Source: Casuarina equisetifolia
Lineage: Eukaryota; Streptophyta; Magnoliopsida; Fagales; Casuarinaceae
DNA length: 64,000 bases
Reading direction: 5' to 3'
NCBI GenBank assembly: GCA_028551475.1
Contig: CM052361.1
Span: 23,945,491 to 24,009,490, forward strand
How positions within the stretch are numbered: the stretch's first letter is position 1; each line of letters starts with the position of its first letter. Both the position numbers and the translations under genes were made by a program. Shown one piece after another: positions 51,048-61,711 of this stretch. The notes beneath the pieces are model-generated. The model did not search any database. It worked only from the letters and a program-made list of their open reading frames with translations, and was not told the origin of the DNA.

Positions 51048-51257
51048 ATGACAGCCTCAAGACACAGGAACAAGGAAAAGATAAGCTTGAAGTTTATTGT
51101 AGTCAGGGACTCTAACACGGTGGTGTTTGCAGAGGCCGGAAACGATTTCGAGGACTTCATCTTCGGACTCTTACACATACCGATTGGTTCCATCATGGGA
51201 CCTCTTTTGACTCATGGCATAGCTGGGTCAGGATCCTTTGTTTGGAAGTACAATTAA
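51048..51257 (+). pseudogene. DUF674 copy 5, truncated
   Basis: ATG at 51048. One frame of 69 codons reads MTASRHRNKEKISLKFIVVR, FAEAGNDFEDFIFGLLHIPIG and SIMGPLLTHGIAGSGSF, then VWKYN and a stop. The break after G-S-F is the same as in copy 3, so both descend from one truncated ancestor. Several conserved residues have changed (e.g. LLVDGDS to FIVVRDS). The frame is still open but lacks about 70 percent of a DUF674 protein. Confidence 0.8.
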
Positions 51258-52986
51258 TGGATTTGCTTTGGTTTGAAAAAGAAGCACAAGTTACTCTCAG
51301 GGTGCGTGTTGTTAACCTACAGAAGCTCAAAAATGAGGAAATGGAAAAAACAATGGCAGTGCCGGCTGTTTATAGCGTGACACACAATCTGTTTTTCATT
51401 TGGAGAAGAAGCTTATGGTGTGTGACACACAAACAAATGTGTGGGGCATGGGATGGTGCAAGTTGGGAAGCAAACTTTATTACAAAGTTATAGTAAATGC
51501 CAAACGCTGCTAATTGTCGAAAAGTTTTCTACGTAGTTGTTTTCTAGGTCTCATTTCTATTTGAAGAGACGCGAGGCTATTTTGCCACATTTGTTCGAGA
51601 ATGTAGTTTTTTTTTTTTTTTAACAAATATGGACGGTTCTTAACAAATTTTATTAATACCAATAAAACTGAACGTAATAACCATACCTTAGATAAGTATA
51701 AAAAACATGATATATTCTTAACCCTCATAAAACAACAATCACTACAAAAAATTAAAATAAACTTTGAGAATGAAGTTTGCTTGACCATATTAAGTATGTT
51801 ATAATGAAAAAAACATCGACAAATTGCAGTAACTATAGTACCTATGACCATGGCTCTTGAAGGTCATTGTGGTGGCAACATGCCTTTAAAGCTGTTTCGT
51901 TTTACTAGAGATTTTCCAATGAGGAGCAGACATGATAAGACGTGATTCTCTAGAGAATTACTGAAGTAGAAAGAAGAAGGCATCGTGCCTTGTACCTAGT
52001 CCCAATCATACAGTCTAGCTTTTTGATAAAAGATAAAGAAGGAAATATTTTATAAATTTCTTCTATTAAAAAATCACTCACATCCTTCAAAATTACTAAT
52101 GAAATTTTGACAACTTAACACATAATATTGGTATTAACTTAGCATCTCATAATCTCTATGCAAAGAGTATGAATATAATTAAAATCTTACATAGAAAATA
52201 AAAATGACATAAGCATTTCTTACAATTTTTGAGTAACTTGGCAATTAGACTTATTATTTTAAATTAATAATAAGTTTAAGACCTAATTATCATGAACAAA
52301 ACTTTATTTCTCGATAAACATTTGGTTAACTTGAAAGCAAGTATAGCCTGAATCAAGAGATTCTAAATTTGACACTTAGATGTGTAGGTTTGAGCAAGTG
52401 TATAAAAAAATAATTTAATAAAAACAAAAAGTGAATGATTCTTGCAATGATAAAAATCACAAATATTTTTCATATTAAATCTAAGAATAAAATGTTGAAC
52501 ACATCAAATTTAGAGTTTATTTTCCTAAACAATTTTAGGAATATTGCAAGTGATTATTGAAACTAGTCAAAAGAGGAGTGAATTTTGTAGCTAAGGCACG
52601 TGTCATCCTAAAGAACTTCATTAATACCTATTTTGTTTATTGCAGTGATAGAGATATTCAGTCATTCTAAATTTATCTCATATAAAACAATAATTCAATC
52701 TCTCATTATTCAACATAATCTCTAATCCAATTTTCAAACACAAACAATACCTAGGATTTGTGCACTATTTTTTTTCACTTCTTTTCGTACTGCTTTAGAG
52801 GACTAGTGCACGTTGAATCTACTTTTATGTCTTCTCTGGCAGTGACTTTAACAAAGATATGGGCCTGCTATTATCATCACTCTTCCATAACATTCAACTA
52901 TAGATGTTAAATAGAGATCTCCATTATTGCTATTTCAGAAAACATCGGATCCATGCTCTCCCGAGAGCTAACCCATAAAGACCAAG
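51258..52986 (+). repeat. Spacer of the 4-kb duplication, right copy
   Basis: Non-coding pair of 47,206-48,532, including the leader before the ATG ('catcggatccat', 'aaagaccaagatggctacc'). It carries an extra insertion at about 51,606-51,768. Confidence 0.7.
51606..51768 (-). mobile_element. Short retroposed insertion with poly(A) tail
   Basis: About 160 bp are present here but absent from the paralogous site at about 47,290. The left end on the plus strand is a run of about 17 T, i.e. a poly(A) tail if read on the minus strand. The flanks 'gagaatgtag' (51598-51607) and 'gagaatgaag' (51767-51776) look like an imperfect target-site duplication. This fits a 5'-truncated LINE/SINE or processed transcript. 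The source is not identified. Confidence 0.6.
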
Positions 52987-53302
52987 ATGGCTACCTCAAT
53001 ACCCAGCAACAGTGAAACCATAAGCTTGAAGCTTCTTGTAGACGGGACTCTAACAAAGTGCTGTTTGCTGAGGCAGGAAAGGAATTTGTGGACTTCCTCT
53101 TCGGACTCTTACACATACCGGTTGGTTCCATCATGGGACTTCTTTGGAATCATGGCATAGCTGGGGTAGGATCCTTCGGTAGAGTCTTTGAGAGCATCCA
53201 AAACCTTGACTCCAGCTATCTTCTCCAGAGAAAGAGTCTCTCTTGATGCCTAAACCAGCTTTTCCATCAACCACCCTTCCTCTTCCATTGTTGTAGAACT
53301 TT

Positions 53303-53307
53303 TTATT
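53303..53307 (+). repeat. Target-site duplication, left
   Basis: 'ttatt' directly precedes the 5' LTR. The same five bases directly follow the 3' LTR at 58351-58355. Copy 4 has a single uninterrupted 'tttttattaccag' at the matching place. Confidence 0.9.
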
Positions 53308-53659
53308 TGTTAGAAGGCTCTACCACGTCAGCCTCCACGTCGGCATCCACGTCAGCCCTAGGCCACGTCAGCCCTAGTTGACCCGGATCCACGACCCGAC
53401 CTGCAATCGCGTTTGTGCATGATCATGAGAAGCCGCAATTGCTGCCGTCGTTGCCGTTTTCCTTTTCTGTTCGAATCTATAAATTTGTAAAGATTGTGAT
53501 TCGGTTTTTATTGTGTAAATCATTCCTAATTTAACTCTTGTAAAATGATTATATATGTTTGTGATTAAATCAATGAAATCATCGGAGAATTTTTACACAA
53601 GATCAATCTAAGGTTCTTGAGCTTTTCTGACCGATCCTCTTTACCTTCGATTTCTATCA
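53308..53659 (+). repeat. 5' LTR of the copia element
   Basis: 352 bp, TGTTAG...TATCA. Its first 90 bp hold several 'cacgtcagc'-like repeats (GTCAGCC ... GTCGGCATCCACGTCAGCC). It differs from the 3' LTR at about 20 positions by eye, all transitions and no indels. Confidence 0.95.
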
Positions 53660-54875
53660 TGGTATCATCGGAGCCAATGGCTAATGTCGCCACGTCGGAA
53701 ACCCCTTCTCCAGATTTGAACCCTACCCTACCTTTTCCCACAATTCCGGCGACTTCTCTGACGCCGACAATGCGCGCACCCACCACCAATGAGCGTTTCG
53801 ACGGCACGAACTTCGTCGTATGGTGAACGCGAATCCTTCCTTTCCTGATTTCCCAAAATTTGCTCCCCATTCTTGACAGTCGTGAAACTGCGCCACCCAA
53901 ATCCCTAATCGGGCTTGATGGTTCTCAATCTCCCAATCCCGCTCATCAATCGTGGTTAATCCGCGATCAGGCGGCTCTAGGATGGATCCTCACCACCTTA
54001 ACCAACACCGTGGTGACTCAATTGACAAATATCCGTTCATCCGCCGCCGCCTGGGCTCACCTGACGCGCACCTACACCGCGCAGTCCAACGCCCGATCTT
54101 CAGCTCTTCGGATGCAACTTCAGACCCTCAATCGAGGCTCTCGCACCGTCACGAAATTTCTTCACGACGTCAAAGCAATTCTGGATCAACTGGCCGCGAT
54201 CGGAAGCAAAATCTTCGACGATAAGTATCTAACTCACGTTTTTCGTGGCCTCGGTGATGAATTCGAAAGTCTTACGACGTCGATCTTAGTTCACAATCAG
54301 ACGAACCCCCTTAGCTGCGACACTGTCCATAGCCTCATTCTTGCCCAGGAAGGCCGCACCAACGGCCGCACTGCACCAGTTTCTCTGGCAGCATTCGCTG
54401 CGTACCCAGGTTAGTTCGCGGGTCACGCAAATGCTCATTCGGGTCCTTTCGCGGGTCTCGCGAACACCCACTCGGGTCAGTTCACGGGTCACGCGAACAC
54501 GCCCACAGCCCACATTGACTCGGGCTTGTCATTTCGCGTGAGCGGCCCGTGCCTTTCGCACCCACTCCAGCCCAGCCCACGCTAGATGGGCTGCTACCCA
54601 ACCCACCAGCCCAAAATTGGCCCAACAGAAACTCCTCCCGGGCCCGCAAATCCAACAGGCCCTATGCCCACCTATGTAGAAAACCTGACCATTATGTTTC
54701 GAACTGCCGTGAAAGATTTAACCCCAATTTTAGCCCTCCAACCAATTACCAGGCCCAATCCTCTCCCCAAGCCCATATAACCTATCCCACCTACTACCCT
54801 CCTCAAATTAATTATACCCAACTTCCCCCCCTCTCTCCCACTATGGACCACCCAACCCCCTTCCTTCCGCCTTAG
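53659..54875 (+). pseudogene. Copia gag region, broken
   Basis: The first ATG overlaps the LTR end (53659). The N-terminal part runs to RFDGTNFVVW and meets TGA at 53824-53826. The same frame continues through ILPFLISQNLL, SAAAWAHLTRTYTAQSNARS and FLHDVKAILDQLAAIG (a UBN2/gag-type region) to a TAG at 54412-54414. Beyond it, still in frame, are three short repeats of the form FxGxANxHSG. The zinc-knuckle region (LCRKPDHYVSNC, about 54675-54715) lies in another frame and lacks the first cysteine of the CCHC set. Gag forms the particle in active elements; here it is clearly dead. Confidence 0.85.
53660..53675 (+). promoter_or_regulatory. Primer-binding site (initiator tRNA-Met type)
   Basis: 'tggtatcatcggagcc' directly follows the 5' LTR. 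The first eight bases equal the usual plant copia initiator-Met site and the rest is a near match with small differences. Confidence 0.85.
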
Positions 54876-57800
54876 ATGCCTCCTCCTGGCACCCTGATTC
54901 AGGAGCCTCCCATCATGTCACTGACTCCACCTCTGCCCTATCTAGAGTCACTCTCTACATAGGCTTTCAGCAACTCACCATGGGTGATGGAGTATCTTTA
55001 CCTATCACTCACACAGGTACCCTTTGCACTCCTCATTTTTGTTTAAATCATGTCTTAGTTGTTCCATCCATTACTAAAAATCTTTTATATGTTTCTCAAT
55101 TCACGTTGGACAATAATTGTTATTTCATATTTTCTGCCACTCATTTTTGGGCAATTTCTTGTCTCACGAGCCAGATCATCCTCCACGGCACCCATGATCG
55201 TGGCATCTACAATCTTGACTCGTCCGACGTCCGTCCTCGTGCGTACTTGGCTTCTCGTACCAGTCCTCTCCTGCTATGGCATCATCATCTTGGTCATCCG
55301 TCCCCACCCGTTTTAATTAATCTTTTGAAGACTACCAACACTCCATATTCTTCCCCCTCTTATCCCCCATGTACGGCGTGTGCCCTCAGTAAAAGTCACC
55401 GCCATCCCCACCCCCCTTCCCCCTCTAGGTCAACCCGCCCTCTCCAACTCGTTCACTTTGATGTATGGGGACCATCTCCAGTTCAATCCTTTAATAAAAA
55501 TAAATTTTATATTTATTTTATTGACAATTTTTCCCGCTTTACTTGGCTTTACACTTTTCAAACTCGCTCTCAATTTTTTACCATTTTTACCACCTTCCAC
55601 AAATTTGTTGAGAACCAACTTCAGTGTCGTCTTCAAGCCATCCAATGTGATGACGCTCTGGAATTTCTCTCCGTCATGTTTCGTCAATATCTCCAATCTG
55701 CAGGGATTCATCAACGTGTCTCTTGTCCATACTCTCCCTTTCAGAACGGTGTTGCCGAACGCAAACACCGTCACATCGTCGAGACCGGTCTCACTCTGAT
55801 GTCTCAAGCTGCTGTCCCTCCTCACTTCTGGGATTATGCATTTGAGACAGTTGTCTTCCTCATCAACCGCCTTCCAACCCCGGTGCTCCGGAATCTTTCT
55901 CCTTGGCAAACCCTCTTTCATCAACCTCCCGACATCAGCTCTCTTCGTGTCTTTGGGTGTGCAGTCTTTCCCTACCTACGCCCCTATGCCCCTCACAAAC
56001 TTGCTCCCCGCTCTCGTGCCTGTGTCTTCCTCGGCTACCCTGCCGGGTACCATGGCTATCGCTGCTACTGCCCCGTTACCCATCGCACCTATATCACTGC
56101 TGATGCATTTTTTCACGAAGAAACCTTTCCCTATCATAATATCCCTCCTCCTCTTCCCCCTCCCTCCTCACCGAGCACCCCTCTTCACATAGTTCCAGTC
56201 TCTCCCGCTCTCTCTCCACCCTCTCCACCACCTGTACCCTTGCCGAGCTCTCCTTCTCCTCCAGTTTCCCTTTCCCATGAGTCCCTACTGGACTCCACTT
56301 CCCCTACCACCCATCCTTCTCCTGACGCCCCACTGGCATCAGTTCCCCAACCCCCTACTAGGCCTGTGACCCATCTCCAGGATGGCACCATTTCCCGCCG
56401 CCATCTCACTAGACATCAAACCTTTGCCCTCACCACCACTACCCAAGCCCACCCTGAACCTACCTGCTTCTCTCAGGCTGTTCGGGAGCCACATTGGCGC
56501 GAGGCTATGGCTGCTGAGTATGCTGCCCTTCTCCAGAATGGCACATGGGCTCTGGTTCCCCTACCCTCTGGTGTTAAACCCATTGGTTGCAAATGGATCT
56601 ATAAAGTCAAACTTAAGTCTGATGGCTCCTTGGAACGCTACAAAGCCCGCCTAGTTGCGAAGGGCTTCCATCAGAAGGAAGGCATTGATTTCACTGAGAC
56701 TTTCAGCCTAGTAGCCAAGCCTGTCACTATTCGTACTGTTCTCACCATTGCCTATTCTCGTGCCTGGTCAATTCGACAATTGGATGTCTCTAATGCCTTT
56801 TTACATGGTCATCTCTCGGAAGTGGTCTATATGGAGCAACCCCAGGGTTTCGTTAACCCTAAACGCCCCCAGCATGTCTGTCGATTGTATCGCTCTCTAT
56901 ATGGCCTCAAGCAAGCCCTCCGTGCTTGGTACCAGCGCCTGAGCACCTTTCTGGTCTCTCTAGGCTTCATTATCTCACAGGCGGACACCTCTCTGTTTAC
57001 TCTCCACATTCCCCAGTATAGCCTCATTCTCCTTGTTTATGTGGATGATATTATTTTGACTGGTTCCCCGCAGGCTCCTTTTGCTACTCTTCTTCAGGCA
57101 TTACACCATGAGTTTGCCCTTAAGGACTTAGGGCCTATCCACTATTTCCTCGGCGTCGAAGTTCAACCTACCTCCGATGGTTTGCTCCTACATCAAGCCA
57201 AGTTCACCCTCGACGTTCTTGCTTGAGCTAAAATGACTGACGCCAAGGCCATCTCCACACCCTGCTCCACTGATGAACCTCTTTCTATCCATTCTAGAGA
57301 TTCCCTCCCCGATCCCATCCTTTACCGCAACATTGTTGGTGCCCTCCAATATCTTACCCTCACTCGCCCAGATATTGCCTACTCCGTCAACATCGCCTGC
57401 CAGTTCTTTCACAATCCCACCACCACCCATTGGCAAGCTGTGAAACGCATACTTCGCTACTTAACCAACACTCCCCGACTTGGCCTTCTCCTTACTCGGG
57501 GCCCTACCATCTCCCTTCATGCCTTCTCAGATGCTGGTTGGGCTGGTGATCGTGATGACCGTTGCTCCGTCGGTGGGTTCTGCATCTTCCTTAGTCACAA
57601 TCTGATCTATTGGAGTTCTCGTAAACAGCGCACCGTTGCTCGCTCCAGCACTGAAGCAGAATACAAATCGTTAGCTGCCACCATAGCCGAAATCATGTGG
57701 ATTGAGTATCTTCTCAGAGATTTTCGTGCTCTTCCTCCTCAACCTCCCACGCTCTGGTGTGACAACATGTCGGCGCTCTATCTCACCACCAATCCGGTCT

Positions 57801-57997
57801 TCCATGCTCGCACCAAGCACATCGAGATCGACTTTTACTTTGTTTGTGAACGTTTAGCTCGTGGTTAACTATTTCTCCACTTTATCTCCACTATTGACCA
57901 ACCTGTCGATATCTTCACCAAAGGCCTCTCCTCCACTCGCTTCAAGCTTCTTCAATCCAAGCTGATGGTCCAGTCTGCCCCTTCAGCTTGCAGAGGG
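54869..57997 (+). pseudogene. Copia pol region: protease, integrase, RT, RNase H
   Basis: The frame is open from about 54842 to a TGA at 57224-57226. The same frame then runs from 57227 to a TAA at 57866-57868, then on to the 3' LTR. The protease active-site motif DSGASHHVTDS lies at 54896. The integrase zinc region has HHHLGHPSPP and CTACALSKSH, and the core has VHFDVWGPSP (first Asp), CDDALEFL (second Asp) and YSPFQNGVAERKHR (Glu). The RT includes KWIYKVKLKSDGS, ARLVAKGF, DVSNAFLHGHL and YVDDIILTG (57038). RNase H has SDAGWAGDRDDR and STEAEYKSL. Catalytic motifs are kept, so the stops appear recent relative to domain loss. No intact polyprotein exists. Confidence 0.9.
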
Positions 57998-57998
57998 A
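57989..57998 (+). promoter_or_regulatory. Polypurine tract of the copia element
   Basis: A purine-rich 'tgcagaggga' lies directly before the 3' LTR start, the expected place for plus-strand priming. Confidence 0.7.
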
Positions 57999-58350
57999 TG
58001 TTAGAAGGCTCTGCCACATCAGCCTCCACGTCGGCATCCACGTCAGCCCTAGGCCACGTTAACCCTAGTTGACCCAGATCCACGACCCGACCTGCAGTTG
58101 CGTTTGTGCGCGATCATGAAAAGCCGCGATTGCCGCCGTCGTTGTCGTTTTCCTTTTCTGTTCGAATCTGTAAATTTGTAAAGATCGTGATTTGGTTTTT
58201 ATTGTGTAAATCATTCCTAATTTAACTCTTGTAAAACGATTATATATGTCTGTGATTAAATCAATGAAATCATCGGAGAATTTTTACACAAGATCAATCT
58301 AAGGTTCTTGAGCTTTTCCAACCGATCCTCTTTACCTTCGATTTCTATCA
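57999..58350 (+). repeat. 3' LTR of the copia element
   Basis: 352 bp, the same length as the 5' LTR. Ends TATCA and is followed by the right target duplication 'ttatt' (58351-58355). Confidence 0.95.
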
Positions 58351-59162
58351 TTATTACCAGAAAAAGCGATAGCAGATAAGGATGAGGTCGTCCTTCATGA
58401 GGTCCTCTTTCATGATGAGGACTCTGATCCTGAGGATGGCTTTCGAAATGAAGTGTTTGGCCAACACAAGGAGACAGGATTAGTTAGAGGTGGCATGATG
58501 TACATGGTGATGGATGATCTGAGGGTGAAACCCACTTCAGCCATTTCCAGCATTACCCTTCTTAACTCTTTCCACAGTAGAGATATCGGTAGCCTGCAGG
58601 AAAAGATGGTCAATGTTGACATAAAGAAGGTATTTTTTTGTAGTCCCTTTTTCTTAATGTTTTGATAGCATTTGCTAATGTTTGTTTGAGCTTTTGTTTC
58701 TCTCATCTAGTGATTTTGTCAACTTTTGTTGAAAAATATATCTTTTTTTTAAGTTGATTTTAAGAGAGAAAAAATTTTAATAAAGCATTATTATCTAATT
58801 TAAAAGGATACCTATGGACACAAAGAGATATATTATTTGGTAACAAAGCTCATAGCTCATGTTTATTATAATAAGACATGTTAAGAATGAAATGAGGATT
58901 TTTTTTCATATTATTGGAATTCTATTTGAATTTTTTTTAATGAAATTTAAAATTTTTAACTTCTATCTTTTTATAACTACAATAACTTTTATAATAATAA
59001 ATACGCCCCTTTGCTTGTACTATAAATTATCTATCATATTAATTCGGTTTGGAGGTTGTACTGTTTTCTTAGGGCTTGGAGTTGGTGAAGGCTTCGTTTG
59101 GCTCTGCCACAGTCCTTACAGATGTTTTCCTTGGCAACAACGTCCTCGACGAGCTTCCTTAG

Positions 59163-61235
59163 CTCTCTTGGGCATTCAAAGCCAATCTGAGGAGCTCGAT
59201 GATGGGATTCTCCAATGGTTTATTTTGCAATCTTAGACATGAAACGAAGTCAGTAGTACCAAGTTATATACGTAAATGTGGGTTTTGTGTGATGAGAACA
59301 AAGGCAATTCTTCAGTGCTTTGTATTTTGGAAGGAGTAGAATTGCTGGGCAATGTGTAATAATGGGTTTCTATTTCACTTGATGAGGGGATTTGTTGTTT
59401 CCCTTGTGGGAATCCGTTAGTGTCTTTCTATCTCTGTTTTGTGAACTAATGATGATCTCGTTTGTTTAGATCTAATATACTCTGCTCTGCACAAACATCC
59501 TTGTGTACTTGGAAAGTGCTTAACAACGTGCAGATTATGATAGTTGATTGCAAGCAAGATTACATTATTAACTTAAAACTTCATGATAAAGGTCACTGTG
59601 ATCAGTGGCTTCTTAAGGAGTGTTAACTTAAAAGATTTCAATGAGTTTATAAAGGAAAACTTTTACCTGCAACCCTTTGCTTAGTATGAAGTTTATTTCT
59701 TCTTGCAGTACTAGTCCGTATTACTTAAGCCCAAACAATAATGAATGAGAGCCCAAATAACAAACAACACACACCTCGAAGGGCGACTGGGACTATGGTG
59801 ATTGTGGGGCAAGTGTAGAGAAAGAAAGATAGTGGAAGGAGTGAATTAATGAGATGAATGGTTAGATATAGGAAATGAATAAATGTGAAGTGTAAATTGT
59901 TTTTTAAGAGAAGAGTATGCCTTTTAAATTTGGATAACTCTTTTTTTAGATTTTTTTTTTAAAGGAAAGATGGACTTGAATTTTTCATGTGGTATTGAAA
60001 TTAGTCATTTTTCTATTTAATCTAACCCAATTTAAAATAATAGGGTGGTCTTTTATCAATGAACGGATTATGCTTGGACTACAAGGTAATATTAGAGAAA
60101 AATAATTATGTTGGAAAGGACATTTTTTTAGAATTCACTTGCAATTTACTTTATAAACTTAGATATTTCTTTTCTTTGATGAACCTTTTAAATAAGGGAT
60201 AGATTTAGGCATTTCACATAGTATTAAAGTCAAATTTTCCTTTTTGTGATTTGGGCCAATCTTCAAAATAAGTCAATTTCTCAATAAACAAATTGTACTT
60301 GGATTGTGAAGGAATATTGAAGTTTCGTATGAAAAAAAATACTTAAAATGTATTTTATATGTTTAAACAAATCTCTTTTCTTTTAATTATGAAACCTTTT
60401 TAAATAGAGATAAACATAGCTCTTTCATTGTCTAAGAAGTTTAAGTGACCTAGCAATACGTAGCGCTTAAGTGAATCAAAAGAAAAAGTGCAAACTCATT
60501 GGATACCAAAGGGAAGATGCTTCCAAGTTCTGTGTTTTCCGTGCAGTGCCAGAAGCTTACTGTTATTATTTGATAGACTTTCTAGCATCACTGGCAGCGA
60601 ACTTCATCTCCCCTGCATATTTATGTAGCTTGTGCATTAAGAGCTAAGAAAAGAATGGCTTTCCTAATTAGCATGCCATTGGTGTTGAAATATACTATAT
60701 TATTTACAATTTATATATGAAATTTTTATATATAAATAAATTAATCTCATTTAAAAAAATAAATTTTAATACAATATGAGACTATAAATTAACAAAAAGA
60801 ATCTAAAGTAGGTCATTTCAAATGCATAGTCTTTCATGCTATTACTCATAAATACCATAATTTTATCTTATAATGGATGAAGGTGTTAAAATATCATAAA
60901 TTACTTACAACCTATGATATGAATATATTGTCTTTCATTATAAATTCAATTTAGATGTCTTTAAGGAACATAGCCAAAAAAGCATGTCTTTTTCTTGTAT
61001 ACAAGATAAAAGTACTACATCGATTATGTGATCTCTTATGATAAAATTTAAAAGAAAAAAAATATTTTTTCAACTCTTGAATAAGCTTTTGAATTGGATC
61101 TTTAAACTTTTAACATGATATCTAAGTCCAGATTGAATTTACTCAACTATGTATAACCTTAGGCCTAATGTTGTTTTGCATCTAAGGGCATGTGTGTTTT
61201 GACTACAACGGGTTTCAATCAATTTTTTAGTTTCT
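59163..61235. other. 3' flank of copy 6 and intergenic stretch
   Basis: 59163-60240 is the duplicated flank paired with 49,646-50,720. From 60,240 to 61,190 the sequence is unique here as far as I can see and AT-rich. It includes two similar segments about 195 bp apart (near 60681 'ggtgttgaaatatactatat' and near 60873 'ggtgttaaaatatcataaat'), suggesting an old local duplication. No gene recognised. Confidence 0.55.
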
Positions 61236-61643
61236 AGAAGAAGAAAAAACTAACCCTATGACATAAAATTGACGGAGCATATTATTTTGAAATCAATAAA
61301 GATGACGCTTTAGTGGGCAATGCTGATGAAGGTTGTAGAAGGAGGAGAAAGGGATGGCATTCAATTATTAACCTTTGTAAAATCTACAGCATGGAGCATG
61401 ACGTGATGACCAATGAGATGCTTTATGAAAGAACCAGGAGAAGAAGAAAAAACTTACCCTATGACATAAAATTGACGGAGCATATTATTTTGAAATCAAT
61501 AAAGATGAAGCTTTAGTAGGCAATGCTGATGAAGGTTGTAGAAGGTTGGAGAAAGGGATGGCATTCGATTATTAACCTTTGTAAAATCTACAGCATGGAG
61601 CGTGACGTGATGACCAATGATATGCTTTATGAAAGAACCAGAA
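61236..61643. repeat. 203-bp tandem duplication upstream of the small HSP gene
   Basis: Two nearly identical units, about 61236-61438 and 61439-61643. Both contain 'atgacataaaattgacggag', 'gatgaaggttgtagaagg', 'gggatggcattc' and 'gaaagaaccag'. The period from 'gacggagc' at 61271 to 61474 is 203 bp. The short open frames at 61313-61741 arise from this repeat and are probably not genes. Confidence 0.9.
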
Positions 61644-61648
61644 GTTTC
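61641..61648 (+). promoter_or_regulatory. Heat-shock element core
   Basis: 'gaagtttc' is a GAAnnTTC pair. It is preceded by 'gaaagaacca' and followed by 'attcc', giving a multi-module HSE-like cluster about 60 bp before the TATA box. A further 'gaaactagaacc' lies at about 61680. Heat-shock factors bind such inverted nGAAn units in plant small HSP promoters. Confidence 0.7.
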
Positions 61649-61703
61649 ATTCCTTTTCCTTTTTTATTTATCAGCGCAGAAACTAGAACCCTCCTCTCAT
61701 GTC

Positions 61704-61711
61704 TATATAAA
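61704..61711 (+). promoter_or_regulatory. TATA box of the small HSP gene
   Basis: 'tatataaa' in 'gtctatataaagcc', 115 bp upstream of the ATG, leaving room for a leader of about 80 bp as in plant class I small HSP genes. Confidence 0.8.

Larger units (their letters stand above)
53308..58350 (+). mobile_element. Ty1/copia LTR retrotransposon, 5.04 kb, inside DUF674 copy 6
   Basis: Two 352-bp LTRs (53308-53659 and 57999-58350) begin TGTTAGAAGG and end TATCA, with a 5-bp target duplication. A primer-binding site 'tggtatcatcggagcc' (53660-53675, initiator-Met type) follows the 5' LTR, and a purine-rich 'gcagaggga' precedes the 3' LTR. Gag, zinc knuckle, protease, integrase, reverse transcriptase and RNase H come in copia order. 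In-frame stops and at least two frame changes between Gag and protease make it non-autonomous. It lies in the same orientation as the host gene. The finer copia lineage is not assigned. Confidence 0.95.
52987..59162 (+). pseudogene. DUF674 copy 6, decayed and interrupted by a copia element
   Basis: The 5' part (52987-53307) starts MATSIPSNSETISLKLLVDG. It loses one G near 53045 relative to copy 4, so the frame shifts. FAEAGKEFVDFLFGLLHIPVG and GIAGVGSFGRVFESIQNL are readable in the next frame. A second small indel near 53236 and a TAG near 53293 follow. The copia element lies at 53308-58350. The 3' part resumes at 58351 with LPEKAIADKDE..., carries an expanded acidic linker, then GLVRGGMMYMVMDDLRVKP and SSITLLNSF, with a donor after 58629. 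Exon 2 is 59073-59162 (GLELVKASFGSATVLTDVFL, ending DELP). The insertion point lies between the bases that are contiguous in copy 4 near 48852. Not functional. Confidence 0.9.

Noticed and set aside
55430-56409. Long minus-strand and shifted plus-strand frames across the copia pol region
   Set aside because: They are shadows of the pol frame in GC-richer sequence. The pol frame has clear integrase and RT motifs; these have none.
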